A stretch of DNA of 64,000 nt from Oegoconia quadripuncta (Eukaryota > Arthropoda > Insecta > Lepidoptera > Autostichidae): contig OX438758.1 in NCBI GenBank assembly GCA_949316235.1, forward strand, positions 16,503,194 through 16,567,193, given 5' to 3'. This document shows, piece by piece, positions 61,027-64,000 of this stretch. A model generated the notes under the pieces. The model was not told where the DNA came from. It did no database searches and worked only from the letters and a program-made list of their open reading frames with translations. The first letter of the stretch is position 1. Every line of letters begins with the position of its first letter. The position numbers and the translations under genes were made by a program.

Positions 61027-61956
61027 CTAAACATAATTTTTTTTCAGGTGACATTGGCAAATATTTCGATACAGAATGACCCATCTGTAGCATCTCATCA
61101 TCATGCTCAGTAACTTTAAGACTATTTCTGGAATATAGTATACATTTAGATTATATGTCAGTAATTTAAGCCTTAAACGTCTAAGTCTGGGTGACCCCAG
61201 TCTGCTAACATGCTTGTTCATAATGGCTATAATAGGCTTATGATCTGTTTGTACCGTCAATTACAGAACCATAAATATATTTATGAATTTTTTTTGTGGC
61301 AAAATGATATGCTAACAGTTCTTTTTCAGTTTGGCCATAATTGAGTTCCGTGTCATTCATTGTCCGTGATGCACAAGCTATTAATTTAAGCACTCCGTTG
61401 TCATCTTGTTGAAACATGCAACACCCTAATCCATTTTTTGATGCATCACACTGAAGGACAATTTTTCTTTTGGGATCAAAGGGAGCTAGTGCTGGTGCCT
61501 GACTAACACACTCTTTCAGCTTTTTAAATACATTGTCATGTAGCGGCAACCAAGTAAATTCTACATCTTTTCGTAACAAACGGCAAAGTGGGGCAAGGCA
61601 AGCTCACCCATGCCTGGTACGTAGCGACGAATATAGCTGAACGAACCTATCAAACTTTTAAGTTGTTCCTTGCTAGTTGGCTGCTTTAACTTTAATAAAG
61701 ATTCTAGCCTAGTTTTATCAACAGACATTCCCTTTTCATTAAAAATCTGGCCAACATACTTGACTTCAGTTTGCCTAAATTTAAATTTATCTTTGTTAAA
61801 AATAATGCCCAGCTCTCTGGCTTTTTTAATAACATTTGACAAAATCAGATCATGTTCCTCAATAGTATCGGCCATTATTAATGTCATCAGCCCAGACAAC
61901 ATTCTGGAATTGCCCAAAGTGACTTTCAAGGACATCCTGGAACATTTCGGGCGCAT
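61027..61956 (-). pseudogene. pol: Polymerase palm end and RNase H of gypsy D
   Basis: Three overlapping frames: the polymerase region with VVWADDINN (a W-A-D-D active site, about 61885-61905, readable only across a shift), EEHDLILSNVIKKARELGI and VKYVGQIFNEKGMSVDK. RNase H follows with KIVLQCDASKNGLGCCMFQQ and YGQTEKELLAYHFATKKIHK, and then the block VQTDHKPIIAIMNK after another shift near 61250. Confidence 0.8.
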
Positions 61957-61959
61957 TCA

Positions 61960-63642
61960 TTAAACCATAAGGCAATACACAATATCTGTATACACCAAAA
62001 GGTGTAGCAAATAACACTTCCAGGAGGATTCCTCAGAAAGCTTCAAATGATGGAAGCCCTCTGAAAGGTCTAGAACTGAAAAATATTTTTTTTCCTTTAG
62101 CTTAAGGGAAAGTTCGTCTAGCGTTGGTAAAATTTTTGGCTTTTTAAGAATAAATTTATTCAAATCTGTTGGATCAAGACACAATCTCAATTTCATATTA
62201 GCTCTTTCTACTAAGACAATCCTATTAACACAAGCCTTTTCATCCATCTTATCAACCCTGACAATAGCTTTCCTTTCTTCCAGTCTATTCAGTTCACATT
62301 TAAGTGGTTCAAATAAAGCATTAGGTATTCTTGGTGAAGGATGGCAAATTTGGTCAGGAATAGGCTTGGTAGGTATTTCAAAAATTCCCGGTATTTTACC
62401 AGTACCCTTAAAAACATCAATATTTTCAATAATAAATGTTTCCTTTTCACCATCTTTGTCATCAATCACAGTTTTCACATTATGCACCCTTTTAACCAAA
62501 TTCAGAGAAACACAGCCAGGTAACCCCAACAGCAGAGATTTACAGTCAACAATTATAAAATTCTCATAGCATGTATTACCATTGTACTCACAAAGATGAT
62601 TCACCATGCCTACAGGCTGTATTTTCCTATTATCAAAACTTTCAAGCTTCATGTTGGTTTTTGAAAGTTGTAGATTAAAATTTTTATTTAATTTTCTGAA
62701 AAAATTTAATGGCATAATGCTAACGTCAGCCCCAGTATCCAACTTACACTTAACTTTAATGTCTTCAATTAATATTGTCTCAAACCATTCTAAATTATTT
62801 ATATTACTACTTTTGGCCGCACCGCAATACACTTCACTGTCACTACTAGAATCGAAATTGCTAGCCGCGTTACTACACTGCTGGACCTCTTTAATGGGTC
62901 TACGAACCCTGCAACCTACCGCAAAATGATTTTTTAAACCGCACCTAGTGCATACTTTGCCATATGCAGGACACTCACAGGGTCCGTGGACTTTTTGGCA
63001 ACGCCTACACTTAAACTGCTTTCCTGTAAAATTATTACTTAAATTCTCCTTTGTCCTAGACTTTGCTGCATCAACCGTAGTCATGGATGACGATGCTGAC
63101 ATTTCAGAGACTTGTATTGAGGCCTGCTCCTTGGCCTGACAAAATTTAATGACATGGTCAAGCGATACATCGTCCATTCTAAGTAAAGCCTCCTGAGAGG
63201 ACTTATCTGAAATGGTGCAAATAAGGTGATCTCTCATCATTTCGTCTTGTTCCTTGTATTCACAGTATTTGATTAGACACCGACAATCCGTAAGATACCT
63301 GTCAAAAGGTTCACCTTGCTGCTGTCGCCGTTCATTAAATTTGAAACGCTTTCTGGGACTCGCATAATCTGTGATGGCTTTTATCACAACCGAGTAATCT
63401 TTGCTATTTGTGATCGGTAATGTGGAGAGAACACGTGCCGCCTCCGGGCCCATCATGTTTCTCAGCAACGATAATTTTAATTCGTCTTCTGCATCTTTGA
63501 GGCCCGATACATTTAAATAATCATGGAAGCAAGATAACCAGAAATTCCACTCTACAGGGGTGTTTGGACTTCCCAAATCGAGATTAGGGGGCAGTTTTAT
63601 GTGAAGCCCACTTTGTTCCGCCATTTTTTTCTCCAAGAACAA
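61960..63642 (-). CDS. gag-pol: Gag, protease and polymerase start of gypsy D
   Basis: 560 residues; ATG at 63642 or, more likely, the Met of KKMAEQSGLHIKLPPNLDLG seven codons on. The capsid has PVEWNFWLSCFHDYL and RRQQQGEPFDRYLTDCRCLI. Knuckle-like clusters CRRCQKVHGPC and CTRCGLKNHFAVGC follow. The protease is KCKLDTGADVSIMP. The polymerase starts with RIVLVERANMKLRLCLDPTD and YFSVLDLSEGFHHLKLSEES, where the frame is lost at 61960. Gag and Pol are in one frame, as in the K02A2.6-like gypsy group. Confidence 0.85.
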   Translation of the reverse strand: MFLEKKMAEQSGLHIKLPPNLDLGSPNTPVEWNFWLSCFHDYLNVSGLKDAEDELKLSLLRNMMGPEAARVLSTLPITNSKDYSVVIKAITDYASPRKRFKFNERRQQQGEPFDRYLTDCRCLIKYCEYKEQDEMMRDHLICTISDKSSQEALLRMDDVSLDHVIKFCQAKEQASIQVSEMSASSSMTTVDAAKSRTKENLSNNFTGKQFKCRRCQKVHGPCECPAYGKVCTRCGLKNHFAVGCRVRRPIKEVQQCSNAASNFDSSSDSEVYCGAAKSSNINNLEWFETILIEDIKVKCKLDTGADVSIMPLNFFRKLNKNFNLQLSKTNMKLESFDNRKIQPVGMVNHLCEYNGNTCYENFIIVDCKSLLLGLPGCVSLNLVKRVHNVKTVIDDKDGEKETFIIENIDVFKGTGKIPGIFEIPTKPIPDQICHPSPRIPNALFEPLKCELNRLEERKAIVRVDKMDEKACVNRIVLVERANMKLRLCLDPTDLNKFILKKPKILPTLDELSLKLKEKKYFSVLDLSEGFHHLKLSEESSWKCYLLHLLVYTDIVYCLMV

Positions 63643-63724
63643 AATTGCAATTTATACCGAGTATACACTTATGAATGTGAGTTATAACACTTACTGAATT
63701 AGGTACGAAGTTACGACTGCGCCA

Positions 63725-63869
63725 TGTTATAATTGTATCACAATTAAACAAAGTAATTTGCATTTAAAATTTATTAGCAAAACCAACCTTACTATACATA
63801 TACATGACAGCTAAAGTAAGTGCGAGACGTAGAGGTGTCCCACATCACTAGGGATGTGCCTATACAACA
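63725..63869 (-). repeat. 5' LTR of gypsy D
   Basis: 145 bp, TGTTATAATTG on the plus strand to TATACAACA. On the minus strand it contains AATAAA and is followed at once by the primer site TGGCGCAGTCG. The right limit rests on the TGTT/AACA pair. Confidence 0.6.
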
Positions 63870-64000
63870 GAGACAACTTCAGCCATTAAAGAGCTTCGAT
63901 CTTTGCTAGGTTTGGTCTACCTCGGGAGCTTGTGTCGGATCAAGGGTCACCTTCGTCTAAGTTTAAAGAGTTCGACAAATGTTTTCACCAGCTTACCATC
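63870..64000 (+). other. Possible gypsy polymerase scrap at the window edge
   Basis: ATTAAAGAGCTTCGATCTTTGC reads IKELRSLLGLVYLG, which resembles the block after the polymerase in some gypsy elements. Too short to be sure; it is cut by the window end. Confidence 0.25.

Larger units (their letters stand above)
60253..63869 (-). mobile_element. Ty3/gypsy element D, minus strand, 3'-truncated
   Basis: 5' LTR at 63725-63869, primer site just inside it (TGGCGCAGTCG on the minus strand, 63714-63724), gag-protease-polymerase start (61960-63642), rest of the polymerase and RNase H in shifted frames (61027-61956) and integrase (60253-60900). No 3' LTR: the element ends abruptly against the P-like fragment. 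Confidence 0.82.

Overview
The window looks like insect nuclear DNA, most likely from a moth or butterfly. It is AT-rich and has spliced eukaryotic genes. It carries tRNA-derived SINEs, Ty3/gypsy and BEL/Pao retrotransposons, CR1/Jockey-group and RTE-type LINEs, and P-like, hAT, pogo, piggyBac, Tc1, Harbinger and CACTA-like DNA transposons. It also holds the short 'ccgacttcaaaaaggagga' dispersed repeat, which I associate with lepidopteran genomes (recollection, not a search). I recognise no ordinary host gene. Almost everything that can be explained is a mobile element, often nested in another, as expected of heterochromatin or a W chromosome (inference).

Layout. 1-3,900: a broken THAP/P-element-like transposase gene on the minus strand; its long intron holds a hAT element (961-3246) with a perfect 8-bp target duplication. 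4,314-20,805: a Ty3/gypsy element on the plus strand. Its 3' untranslated region was invaded by a SINE, the SINE tail by a minus-strand BEL/Pao element (9265-19769, identical 75-bp LTRs, 5-bp target duplication), and the BEL pol gene by a plus-strand LINE (about 11000-16170) whose two ORFs look intact. 20,806-26,000: fragments of a LINE, piggyBac, Tc1, a gypsy gag, another LINE, a DNA element ending in a PHD-like finger, and an RTE LINE.

26,800-32,615: a two-gene DNA transposon: a spliced DUF4806-type gene, with a gypsy fragment in its first intron, followed head to tail by a CACTA/EnSpm-like transposase. 33,853-41,995: a second hAT element, bounded by a perfect 8-bp duplication, with a six-exon BED-finger transposase gene. 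The end of that gene is split by an unusual element (about 34205-39083). That element carries an apparently intact spliced gene for a DDE transposase with a C-terminal SWIM zinc finger. Its ends are inverted arrays of a 160-bp repeat, and it also carries a 66-bp minisatellite organised in 198-bp triplets. This is the best candidate here for a little-described system.

41,996-50,956: a MITE, a block rich in GACGTC, a pogo-like gene with an in-frame 282-bp duplication, a large palindrome and an RTE fragment. 50,957-64,000: Harbinger and gypsy pieces with an LTR, a GC-rich inverted-repeat element, a P-like C-terminal half split by a SINE, a degraded LINE related to the intact one, the N-terminal half of a P-like transposase, and a degraded minus-strand Ty3/gypsy with its 5' LTR.

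The pieces do not form one pathway. They give a relative order of insertions. The LINE in BEL, the BEL element (identical LTRs) and the SWIM transposon (uninterrupted gene) look young; the P-like, piggyBac, Tc1 and gypsy scraps look old.
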